Made by a program: the position numbers and the translations under genes. A stretch of DNA of 6,299 bases from NCBI GenBank assembly GCA_002393895.1, contig DGUE01000026.1, forward strand, positions 1-6,299, written 5' to 3'. The notes under the pieces were generated by a model that was not told the origin of the DNA, searched no databases, and was given only the letters and a program-made list of their open reading frames with translations. This document shows positions 1-5,719 of the stretch, piece after piece. The DNA is from Bacteroidales bacterium UBA4318. GTDB taxonomy: Bacteria; Bacteroidota; Bacteroidia; Bacteroidales; UBA932. Within the stretch, counting starts at the first letter, position 1; the number at the start of each line of letters is the position of its first letter.

Positions 1-199
1 CAACAAGTTCATCTTCCCTCCCTACTCCTTCTCCATCCCCGATGCGTTCGTTTCCAATTTCCACCGTCCGGAGTCGACGATGCTGATGTGCGTCGCCGCA
101 TTCGGCGGGTATCAGAATGTAATGAACGCCTACGACGTGGCCCTCAAGGAAGGTTATCGCTTCGGCCCCTACGGAGATGCCTTATTGATAGTGGATTAG
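1..199 (+). CDS. queA: QueA, tRNA preQ1 ribosyltransferase-isomerase, C-terminal part
   Basis: This is the 3' end of a gene that begins before the window; the first complete codon starts at base 2 and TAG is at 197-199, leaving 65 residues. QueA transfers and isomerises the ribosyl group of S-adenosylmethionine onto preQ1 at position 34 of certain tRNAs, giving epoxyqueuosine in the cytoplasm. The visible tail carries the family's C-terminal signatures: FIFPPYSFSIPDAF, then SNFHRPESTMLM (usual form NFHxPxSTLLM), then AAFGGYQNVMNAY, and finally EGYRFGPYGDALLI (usual form EGYRFFSYGDAMLI). Bacteroidota can carry a second, longer QueA-like paralogue. The GYxxxMNAYxxALKEGYRF stretch fits classical QueA better, but the tail alone cannot settle this. 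A hairpin terminator follows 28 bases after the stop. Confidence 0.88.
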   Translation, partial: NKFIFPPYSFSIPDAFVSNFHRPESTMLMCVAAFGGYQNVMNAYDVALKEGYRFGPYGDALLIVD

Positions 200-227
200 C
201 ATGCCGCAAACATGAATTTGAGTTTTT

Positions 228-261
228 ACCCCCGGTCTTACCCCCGGGGGTTACTTTTTTT
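228..261 (+). terminator. Intrinsic terminator after queA
   Basis: An 8-bp perfect stem pairs ACCCCCGG (228-235) with CCGGGGGT (244-251) around an 8-base loop. Three bases later comes a run of seven T (255-261). This is a standard Rho-independent terminator shape and fits the end of the queA transcript. It lies only 17 bases upstream of the dprA start, so dprA must be read either by leakage through it or from a promoter overlapping it. Confidence 0.7.
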
Positions 262-278
262 ATGCCTACCTTGCAGGC

Positions 279-1448
279 ATGGAAGACATTGTGAAGGAAA
301 GGACGGGCGCTGCCGCACTGGGCAGGATTTTCGGATACGAACCCCTGTATGTATCCGGCATAGTTTCAAAACTGGGTTCGGCATATTCTGTGTTCGAACT
401 ATCTCCGAAAGAGGCAGACGCCCTGTTGGGCGCGCACAGTAAATACAGAGGGAAGATCTGCAGGGCGGCCCTCGATGAAGCCGCGGAAGAGCTGCACAGG
501 CTGGAGAGTCAGGGATGCCGCTTCATAGCCAGCACCGAGGCGGAGTTTCCGGCCCTGCTGCGGGACTGCCCGGACTGCCCTGCCGGGCTCTACTACAAAA
601 GCGCGTCCTCCCCTTCCGAGATCTTCCGCGAAAGGCCGTCGATAGCCATTGTGGGCACAAGGGACATTTCCCCCTACGGAAGGGAGTGGACCAGGAAGAT
701 AGTGGATGCATGCTCACAGGCGCCCGCAAAGCCGGTTATCGTGAGCGGCCTGGCTTTCGGGGTGGACATAACTGCACATATCTCCGCATTGGACCTCGGG
801 CTGCCCACCATAGCCGTGCTCCCCTGCGGCATCGACGACCTCTACCCGGCAGCGCACCGGAAAGCGGCGGAGCGCATCGCATCCTCCCCGGGGAGCGCCC
901 TGGTGACAGACTATCCCCCGGGCACCTCCCCCGTTGCATTCACCTTCGTGCGGAGGAACCGCATCATAGCGGGGCTGGCCGGATGCACGGTGCTGGTGGA
1001 ATCCAAGGCTAACGGAGGCGGCCTCATAACATGCAGGCTGGCAGACAGTTACGGGAGAGAGGTATTCGCCCTTCCAGGGCGTGTGGATGATGCGCGTTCC
1101 GCCGGATGCAACGCCCTCATCCGCTCCCGCACCGCGGAAGCCATCACCGGCCTTCCGGGGCTCGGGGAACAGCTTGGCCTGGGCCGCTACAGCATAAGGA
1201 AAAAGAAAGATTTCTGCACCATGGTGAGCGAGTATTACGGCTCACGCACAGACAGTTCCGAACTGAGCGCCATCTGCGAACTGGCAGGCATTATAGCCCA
1301 GAGGCGCGGGGTGGACCTGGAAGAACTGTGCTACCTCTGCGGCAAACCCTACAACGAGGTTGCCCGGATAGCGGTCCTGCTGGAAACGGACGGATTCATC
1401 TGCACCGACCTCACGGGGCGGTGTACCATCAATGCAAGAAAATCGTAA
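279..1448 (+). CDS. dprA: DprA, DNA-processing / RecA-loading protein
   Basis: The product is 389 residues, slightly long for the family (about 360-380). DprA (Smf) binds incoming single-stranded DNA in the cytoplasm and loads RecA onto it during natural transformation; it is also common in bacteria not known to be competent. Residues about 10-75 form the helical N-terminal region (helix-hairpin-helix-like). The Rossmann-type core runs from about 85 to 290 and shows IAIVGTRDISPYG (122-134), VSGLAFGVDITAH (155-167), LPCGIDDLYP (181-190), RRNRIIAGL (225-233), GGGLIT (246-251) and LPGRVDD followed by SAGCNALI (265-281). Residues about 335-385 look like the winged-helix DML1-type C-terminal domain. 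The ATG at 279 is the first in frame and has no Shine-Dalgarno. It uses many ATA (11) and AGA/AGG (about 15) codons, unlike exbB downstream. The tatD start follows closely, suggesting cotranscription. Confidence 0.93.
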   Translation: MEDIVKERTGAAALGRIFGYEPLYVSGIVSKLGSAYSVFELSPKEADALLGAHSKYRGKICRAALDEAAEELHRLESQGCRFIASTEAEFPALLRDCPDCPAGLYYKSASSPSEIFRERPSIAIVGTRDISPYGREWTRKIVDACSQAPAKPVIVSGLAFGVDITAHISALDLGLPTIAVLPCGIDDLYPAAHRKAAERIASSPGSALVTDYPPGTSPVAFTFVRRNRIIAGLAGCTVLVESKANGGGLITCRLADSYGREVFALPGRVDDARSAGCNALIRSRTAEAITGLPGLGEQLGLGRYSIRKKKDFCTMVSEYYGSRTDSSELSAICELAGIIAQRRGVDLEELCYLCGKPYNEVARIAVLLETDGFICTDLTGRCTINARKS

Positions 1449-1453
1449 CTTTG
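1446..1453 (+). promoter_or_regulatory. Candidate Bacteroidota -7 box at the dprA-tatD junction
   Basis: TAACTTTG matches the Bacteroidota primary-sigma -7 consensus TAnnTTTG exactly and is followed by CAG. It contains the dprA stop codon. No TTTG is visible at the expected -33 position (about 1423-1426), so it is half a promoter at best. If active, transcription would begin a few bases downstream, close to the tatD ATG at 1459, giving a leaderless or nearly leaderless message. A chance match is possible. Confidence 0.3.
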
Positions 1454-1458
1454 CAGAA

Positions 1459-2229
1459 ATGGTATTCATCGACACGCATACCCACTGCACCGACGAGGCT
1501 TTCCCCGGTGCGGAGCAGGACCTTTTCGTGGAAAGGGCCCTCGCCGCCGGGGTTTCGAAGATGCTGCTGGCCGACATCGACACCGGCGAGAGGGATGCCA
1601 TGTATGCCGCCGCGGCCAGGCACCCGGGCGTTCTCTACCCCATGCTGGGGCTTTACCCCGGCTCCGTAAAAAAGAACTGGAGGGATGAGATTGACGCCCT
1701 TCAGGCCTGGAAGGGCAAGGGGGTCGTGGCTATCGGAGAGATAGGCCTGGACTACCACTACGGCGCCGAGTTCAGGGAAGAGCAGAAAGAGGCCCTGCGC
1801 GTGCAGTTCGAACTGGCTGCGGAGTGGGGCCTGCCAGTGAATATCCACCTGCGCGATGCTACTGAAGACTTCTTCAAGGTGCTGGACGACTGCCGCCATC
1901 TGGGGCTGCGAGGCAACCTTCACGCCTTCAGCGGCAGCATCGAGACCTTCCGCCGCATCCGCAAATACGGGGACTGGTCCGTGGGGATAGGCGGGGTCAT
2001 CACCTTCAAGAAGGCATCGCTCCCGGAAACCGTGAAGCAGATTCCCCTGGAGTGCATACTGCTGGAAACCGATTCCCCCTACATGGCACCCACGCCGCTC
2101 CGCGGCACGCGGAACGAGAGCGCCAACATCCCCATCATCGCCGCCAAGGTGGCAGAGGTGAAGGGGCTGGATATAGAAACGGTGGCGGCCGTCACCACCG
2201 CAAACGCCGAAAAACTGTTCTCATTATGA
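1459..2229 (+). CDS. tatD: TatD family metal-dependent hydrolase / DNase
   Basis: The product is 256 residues, close to E. coli TatD at about 260. TatD proteins are cytoplasmic TIM-barrel metallo-hydrolases with 3'-5' exonuclease/DNase activity, linked to DNA repair and quality control. Expected ligands are visible: DTHTH (residues 5-9), Glu94 in GEIGLDY, His130 in NIHLRDA, His155 in LHAFSGS, and Asp205 in LETDSPYMAP. The RGxRNESAN stretch after the last ligand is typical. One deviation is GLYPGSV at 64-70, where GLHP is usual. The start is a choice: an in-frame ATG at 1432 would add nine residues (MQENRNFAE) and overlap dprA by 17 bases. I prefer 1459 because TatD proteins normally begin one or two residues before the first beta strand. 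The TGA stop overlaps the ansA ATG (ATGA), so the two are probably translationally coupled. Confidence 0.92.
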   Translation: MVFIDTHTHCTDEAFPGAEQDLFVERALAAGVSKMLLADIDTGERDAMYAAAARHPGVLYPMLGLYPGSVKKNWRDEIDALQAWKGKGVVAIGEIGLDYHYGAEFREEQKEALRVQFELAAEWGLPVNIHLRDATEDFFKVLDDCRHLGLRGNLHAFSGSIETFRRIRKYGDWSVGIGGVITFKKASLPETVKQIPLECILLETDSPYMAPTPLRGTRNESANIPIIAAKVAEVKGLDIETVAAVTTANAEKLFSL

Positions 2230-3260
2230 GCAAGAACGATAAATCCGCCATCCTGCTGATATACACCGGAGGCACCATAGGAATGAAGGAAAGCGCTCAC
2301 GGGCTCGCGCCTTTCGACTTCTCCCAGATCCTCAGCGAAGTGCCTGAACTGCAGAAGTTTACATTCAAGATAGATTCCTACACCTTCGACCCGCTGATAG
2401 ACTCGTCGGACGTGGAGCCTGGGATGTGGAAGGAGCTTGCGGTGCTGATAAAGGAAAAATATGACGCCTACGACGGCTTCGTGGTGCTTCATGGCACCGA
2501 CACCATGGCCTACTCCGCTTCGGCGCTGAGTTTCATGCTGGACGGCCTGGCAAAACCCGTCATTTTCACCGGCAGCCAGCTGCCTGTGGGGAGTTTGCGC
2601 ACAGATGGCAAGGAAAACCTCGTTTCCGCCATCGAGGTGGCTTCCGCCAAGGATGCCCGCGGGCGGGCGATGGTGCCCGAGGTGGCAATCTACTTCAATT
2701 CCCAGCTCATCCGCGGCAACCGCGCCACCAAGGTGAACGCCACTGCTTTCGACGCGTTCCGCTCCCCAAACTGCCCGCCTCTCGCCGAGGCAGGCATACG
2801 CATTCGCTACAACAAGGCACTCATCCGCTACCCCTCCACCGAGGCTACGCTGACCATACACACGGATCTGGACACCCGTGTAGCCATACTCAAAGTGCAC
2901 CCGGGAATCACCGAGCAGGTGGCGCGCAACGTGCTGCTGGGCAGCGGCATACGAGCGGTCATCATAGAAACCTACGGCTCCGGGAATGCCATCTCCAAAC
3001 CCTGGTTCACGGACATCATCCGGCAGAGTTCCGCGAGCGGCAAGATCCTTCTGAACATCACCCAGTGCCTGGCCGGGGATGTGAACATGAACCTCTATGC
3101 CACGGGCAAGGCCCTCAAGGAGGCCGGGGTGGTGTCGGGGAGCGATATAACCACCGAGGGAGGGCTTGCGAAACTGTTCTTCCTGATGGGCGAATATGCT
3201 GATAATGAAAAAGTAAAGCGCCTTCTTGAGAAAAATCTCAAGGGCGAAATATCAAAATAG
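2226..3260 (+). CDS. ansA: Type I (cytoplasmic) L-asparaginase
   Basis: The product is 344 residues, normal for bacterial type I asparaginases. It hydrolyses L-asparagine to aspartate and ammonia in the cytoplasm; no signal peptide is present. Catalytic elements fall where expected: Thr14 in YTGGTIGM, Thr91-Asp92 in LHGTDTMAYSASA, and the active-site lysine in NRATKVNA (Lys169). The substrate-pocket region DSSDVEPGMW (about 59-68) and the FTGSQLPVGSLRTDGKENL loop (114-132) are also typical. The C-terminal domain ends with VVSGSDITTEGGLAKL, close to the family's GGDMTTEAA form. The reading frame is open upstream to an ATG at 2052, but that stretch lies inside tatD and encodes low-complexity His/Arg residues. 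ATG 2226, which overlaps the tatD stop, starts two residues of Ser/Lys before the first strand and is clearly right. Asparaginases can have some glutaminase activity, which cannot be judged here. Confidence 0.93.
   Translation: MSKNDKSAILLIYTGGTIGMKESAHGLAPFDFSQILSEVPELQKFTFKIDSYTFDPLIDSSDVEPGMWKELAVLIKEKYDAYDGFVVLHGTDTMAYSASALSFMLDGLAKPVIFTGSQLPVGSLRTDGKENLVSAIEVASAKDARGRAMVPEVAIYFNSQLIRGNRATKVNATAFDAFRSPNCPPLAEAGIRIRYNKALIRYPSTEATLTIHTDLDTRVAILKVHPGITEQVARNVLLGSGIRAVIIETYGSGNAISKPWFTDIIRQSSASGKILLNITQCLAGDVNMNLYATGKALKEAGVVSGSDITTEGGLAKLFFLMGEYADNEKVKRLLEKNLKGEISK
3219..3246 (+). repeat. Inverted repeat (stem-loop) at the 3' end of ansA
   Basis: CGCC-TT-CTTGAG, a six-base loop AAAAAT, then CTCAAG-GGCG form a 6-bp inner stem and a 4-bp outer stem separated by a two-base bulge. 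It lies within the last 15 codons of ansA. A run of nine T (3275-3283) occurs 28 bases after the stem, too far for a standard intrinsic terminator. It could protect the mRNA 3' end or assist termination, or be incidental. Confidence 0.4.
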
Positions 3261-3363
3261 TTATTGGCATATGATTTTTTTTTGCTAAATTGCGTTGATT
3301 TTATAATGCTGAATTAAATATCGATCAAATAAACATTATCAATTAAATTACTTAAAACAAGTT
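3261..3363 (+). promoter_or_regulatory. AT-rich intergenic region, likely promoter of the Exb cluster
   Basis: These 103 bases are far more AT-rich than the flanking genes and form the longest gap in the window, so the exb promoter is expected here. Two readings are possible. In the first, ATTG (3263-3266), 19 bases, then TAAATTGC (3286-3293) resembles TTTG-N19-TAnnTTTG with one T missing. In the second, TTTG (3281-3284), 17 bases, then TATAAT (3302-3307) is closer to a sigma70-like layout. The roughly 50 bases before the exbB ATG are A/T-rich without a Shine-Dalgarno, as is usual for well-expressed Bacteroidota genes. No ORF or RNA gene is evident in the gap. Confidence 0.45.
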
Positions 3364-4158
3364 ATGAAAAAGTTTTTCATGATTCTCGCAGCAACGGCCC
3401 TTATGGCTTTCACTGCTAACATTGCTTCCGCACAGGATGCCGCTGCTCCTGAGCAGGCAGCAACGGAAGAAGTAGCACAGGCTCCCGCCACCGGTATGGA
3501 CGCCCTTACCGCAGCTGCCCCCGAGGTTCCTCTCACCCAGGCCCTCAAGACCAAGTTCATCGAAGGTGGTGCAGGCTTCATGTCCCTCATCATCATCTGC
3601 CTTGTCATCGGTCTCGCCCTTTCAATCGAGCGTATCCTCTATCTCTCCTTCTCCAAGACCAACACCAAGAAGCTTATTGCCGACGTTGAGAAGGCCCTCG
3701 AAGAAGGTGGCATCGAGAAGGCAAAGGAGGTTTGCCGCAACACCCGCGGCCCTGTTGCCAGCATTTACTATCAGGGTCTCCTGCATTACGATCAGGGCGT
3801 CGACGTGGTCGAGAAGAACATCGTCTCCTACGGCTCCGTTCAGAACAGCGAGCTTGAGAGCGGTCTGAGCTGGATCAGCCTCTTCATCGCAATCGCCCCT
3901 TCACTCGGATTCCTCGGAACCGTTATCGGTATGATCCAGGCATTCGACGCCATCCAGGCAGCAGGCGATATCAGCCCGAACGTTGTTGCAGGCGGTATGA
4001 AGGTCGCCCTTATCACCACTGTGGCGGGTCTTATCGTCGCTATGATCCTTCAGGTGTTCTACAACTACATCCTTGCTAAGATCGAGAGCATCACCATCGA
4101 CATGGAAGACAGCTCCATCAGCCTCATCGATGTACTCACCAAATACGGAAAGAAATAA
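3364..4158 (+). CDS. exbB: ExbB/TolQ/MotA-family proton channel subunit
   Basis: The product is 264 residues. It is the channel-forming stator of an ExbB-ExbD motor in the inner membrane, using the proton gradient to drive TonB-type energy transfer. Residues 1-23 look like a cleavable signal peptide (MKKFF, hydrophobic core, ASA then QD), followed by an Ala/Pro/Glu-rich stretch to about 60. Membrane helices are near 72-95, 168-192 and 207-236, with a cytoplasmic domain of about 70 residues between the first two. GFLGTVIGM (182-190) and ALITTVAGL (215-223) carry the conserved threonines Thr186 and Thr219. The acidic residue seen in TM3 of E. coli ExbB appears absent (GGMKVAL). All isoleucines are ATC/ATT and all three arginines are CGC/CGT, suggesting high expression. 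The TAA stop shares one base with the next ATG (TAATG). The protein could equally be called TolQ-like; the neighbours favour ExbB. Confidence 0.9.
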   Translation: MKKFFMILAATALMAFTANIASAQDAAAPEQAATEEVAQAPATGMDALTAAAPEVPLTQALKTKFIEGGAGFMSLIIICLVIGLALSIERILYLSFSKTNTKKLIADVEKALEEGGIEKAKEVCRNTRGPVASIYYQGLLHYDQGVDVVEKNIVSYGSVQNSELESGLSWISLFIAIAPSLGFLGTVIGMIQAFDAIQAAGDISPNVVAGGMKVALITTVAGLIVAMILQVFYNYILAKIESITIDMEDSSISLIDVLTKYGKK

Positions 4159-4589
4159 TGAAAAGCTATAACAAGATATTCAAATGGGCGATGGTGATCC
4201 TCATCGTCGTCAGTGTGGTCCTCCTCGTGTTGGGCTTCACCGGCGGCTGGAAAGAGGGCAACGTTGACACCCTGCTCGGCTGGACCTACTGCATGGTGGG
4301 CCTCGCACTTGCAGCCGTTGTCATCGTAGGCCTCGTGGTGGGCGCCATCAACGATCCCAAGAGCCTGGTCAAACTGGGCCTCGGGCTCGTGGCAGTGGCC
4401 GCGGTATGCTTCGTCGCATACCTGATTGCCCCCGGCGCACCCGCAATGGGAATGCTGGAGCAGCCTTCTGCGGCCACCCTCAAACTTACCGATACGATTC
4501 TCTACCTGACATATTTCGCCGGCATCGTGGCAGTTCTTTCCATCGTTGTTGGTGAAATCCGTCTTGCAATCACGAACAAAAAAGGTTAA
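4158..4589 (+). CDS. Uncharacterised four-helix membrane protein of the Exb cluster
   Basis: The product is 143 residues with no recognised enzymatic or transport motif. Four hydrophobic segments are visible, at about 8-28, 38-64, 71-92 and 111-135. A short basic N-terminus (MKSYNKIFKW) and a KKG tail suggest both ends face the cytoplasm. The loop between helices 2 and 3 contains NDPKSLVK, and that between helices 3 and 4 is Pro/Gly/Ala-rich (APGAPAMGML). It overlaps the exbB stop by one base and ends six bases before the first exbD, so it is almost certainly cotranscribed and translationally coupled with exbB. From memory, Bacteroidales genomes commonly carry a similar small membrane protein at this position, so it is likely a lineage-specific accessory of the Exb motor. 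That role is inferred from position only. Confidence 0.8.
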   Translation: MKSYNKIFKWAMVILIVVSVVLLVLGFTGGWKEGNVDTLLGWTYCMVGLALAAVVIVGLVVGAINDPKSLVKLGLGLVAVAAVCFVAYLIAPGAPAMGMLEQPSAATLKLTDTILYLTYFAGIVAVLSIVVGEIRLAITNKKG

Positions 4590-4595
4590 CGGACT

Positions 4596-5177
4596 ATGGC
4601 AAAGAAAACACCCGCGATTAATTCGAGTTCAACGGCCGACATCGCTTTCCTCCTGCTCTGCTACTTCCTTATGACCACAACCATGGGAAGCCAGACCGGA
4701 CTTAGCCGTCGTCTGCCTCCTATGCCCGACCCTAACCAGAAGGTAGAGGACCAGAAAGTTAATCGTCGCAACATCATCATTGTGAAGATTAACTCCGCCG
4801 ACAGAATTTTGGCCGGTAGTGAACCCATAGACGTTAGCCAGCTCAAAGACAAGATCAAGATCTTCCTTACCAACCCCACCGACGATCCCAACCTTCCTGT
4901 AATGGAACCCACCGAGATCGAAGGCCTCGGCAACCGCAAAGTCTCCAAGGGCGTTATCTCCCTCCAGAACGACCGCGGCACCAGTTATCAGGCATATATC
5001 GCCGTTCAGAACGAGCTTGTGAAGGCCGTGAACGAACTCCGCGACGAAGCCTCGATGAGGGAATTTGGCAAGAAGTTCCTGGCTCTTGAAGAAGATCAGC
5101 AGAAAATCATCAAGGATCTCGTACCTCAGCAGATTTCCGAGGCCGAGCCTAAGGATGTAGGTAAAAGAAGAAGATAG
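4596..5177 (+). CDS. exbD: ExbD-type biopolymer transport protein, first copy
   Basis: The product is 193 residues, longer than E. coli ExbD (about 141) but ordinary for Bacteroidota ExbD proteins. ExbD sits inside the ExbB ring with one membrane helix and a periplasmic domain that contacts TonB. Residues 1-13 are cytoplasmic; the helix STADIAFLLLCYFLMTTTM (12-30) contains Asp15, the expected proton-carrying aspartate. The periplasmic part starts with a Pro-rich stretch (RRLPPMPDPNQ), then a strand RNIIIVKIN (58-66), a family-typical ISLQNDRGTSYQAYIAVQNE (121-140), and a charged helical tail ending in KRRR. The start six bases after the previous stop has no clear Shine-Dalgarno and is probably reached by coupling. 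It is not a recent duplicate of the next gene: apart from the membrane-helix pattern the two differ strongly. Confidence 0.88.
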   Translation: MAKKTPAINSSSTADIAFLLLCYFLMTTTMGSQTGLSRRLPPMPDPNQKVEDQKVNRRNIIIVKINSADRILAGSEPIDVSQLKDKIKIFLTNPTDDPNLPVMEPTEIEGLGNRKVSKGVISLQNDRGTSYQAYIAVQNELVKAVNELRDEASMREFGKKFLALEEDQQKIIKDLVPQQISEAEPKDVGKRRR

Positions 5178-5181
5178 GAGG
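5176..5181 (+). promoter_or_regulatory. Shine-Dalgarno site for the second exbD
   Basis: AGGAGG lies 8 bases upstream of the ATG at 5190 and overlaps the TAG stop of the preceding gene. It is a perfect anti-16S match, and the only one in front of a gene in this window. It decides the start: the alternative ATG at 5196 would be 14 bases away. Confidence 0.75.
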
Positions 5182-5189
5182 ATATAGCT

Positions 5190-5654
5190 ATGTCAATGTT
5201 CAAGAAAGGCGAAAAGAAAGAAATGCCGGGAATCGCTTCCGGGTCTCTGTCTGATATCGTGTTCATGCTCCTGTTCTTCTTCATGGTGACGACCCAGATG
5301 AGGGAAACCGAAAACAAGGTCGTTGTCAAGATCCCCCAGGCATCGGAATCCGTGAAGCTCGAGCGCAAGGACCTCTCTTCCTACATCAACATCGGAACCC
5401 CTATCCGCAGCCTTCAGGCTCAGTACGGTACCGATGCACGTATCCAGCTCAACGACTCTTTCAAGACCGTGGACGACATCCGCGACTTCGTCGCTGCGGA
5501 GCGTGACTCCAAGAGTGAGGCCGACCGTTCCTTCATGACCATCTGCATCAGGGCAGACCAGGACGTACGTATGGGTATCATTACCGATGTTAAGCAGGAG
5601 CTGCGACGCTGCTCTGCGCTTAAGATCATGTACTCAGCAAGAAAGGGCGAGTAA
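5190..5654 (+). CDS. exbD: ExbD-type biopolymer transport protein, second copy
   Basis: The product is 154 residues with a single membrane helix. The cytoplasmic N-terminus is basic (MFKKGEKKEMPG). The helix SLSDIVFMLLFFFMVTTQM (19-37) carries Asp22, equivalent to the essential aspartate of ExbD/TolR. The periplasmic domain shows KVVVKIPQA (43-51) and near the end IRADQDVRMGIITDVKQELR (120-139) followed by ALKIMYSA, which matches the ExbD/TolR periplasmic fold. It starts 12 bases after the first exbD and is the last gene before a strong terminator. Together with the first ExbD it suggests a mixed ExbD dimer within one ExbB ring, or two alternative motor complexes; the sequence does not tell which. 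Its TonB-type partner must be encoded elsewhere. Confidence 0.9.
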   Translation: MSMFKKGEKKEMPGIASGSLSDIVFMLLFFFMVTTQMRETENKVVVKIPQASESVKLERKDLSSYINIGTPIRSLQAQYGTDARIQLNDSFKTVDDIRDFVAAERDSKSEADRSFMTICIRADQDVRMGIITDVKQELRRCSALKIMYSARKGE

Positions 5655-5673
5655 TTTCGCCCCGGTACTATAG

Positions 5674-5702
5674 AGCAGCCCCCTTAATGAGGGCTGCTTT
5701 TT
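5674..5702 (+). terminator. Intrinsic terminator of the Exb cluster
   Basis: AGCAGCCC (5674-5681) pairs perfectly with GGGCTGCT (5691-5698) around a nine-base loop, and five T (5698-5702) follow. It starts 19 bases after the second exbD stop and is the cleanest Rho-independent terminator in the window. It sits 17 bases before the asnS ATG, so an asnS promoter must overlap it, lie upstream of it, or asnS depends partly on readthrough. Confidence 0.88.
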
Positions 5703-5719
5703 AAAATAATATTATAAGA

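Noticed and set aside
212..442. Small ORF starting before dprA in another frame
   Set aside because: It runs through the terminator hairpin and into dprA out of frame, and has no family resemblance.
1106..1669. Plus-strand frame of 187 codons spanning dprA and tatD
   Set aside because: Out-of-frame shadow rich in Arg, Pro and His, overlapping two clear genes.
1429..1923. Minus-strand open frame of 164 codons over tatD
   Set aside because: It mirrors a gene with five intact metal-ligand motifs; no motif or start signal supports the antisense frame.
2052..2225. Upstream extension of the asparaginase to an ATG at 2052
   Set aside because: The added residues are His/Arg-rich low complexity and lie within tatD in another frame; ATG 2226 matches the known N-terminus and catalytic numbering of type I asparaginases.
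2079..2900. Long open frame of 273 codons on the minus strand
   Set aside because: It lies antisense across the well-supported tatD end and ansA, is His/Val/Gly-rich with no recognisable domain, and is explained by the GC-rich codon pattern of the sense genes.
5655..5719. T-box or other amino-acid riboswitch before asnS
   Set aside because: The 65-base gap holds only the terminator hairpin and an A/T stretch. There is no room for a T-box specifier stem, and T-boxes are not typical of Bacteroidota.
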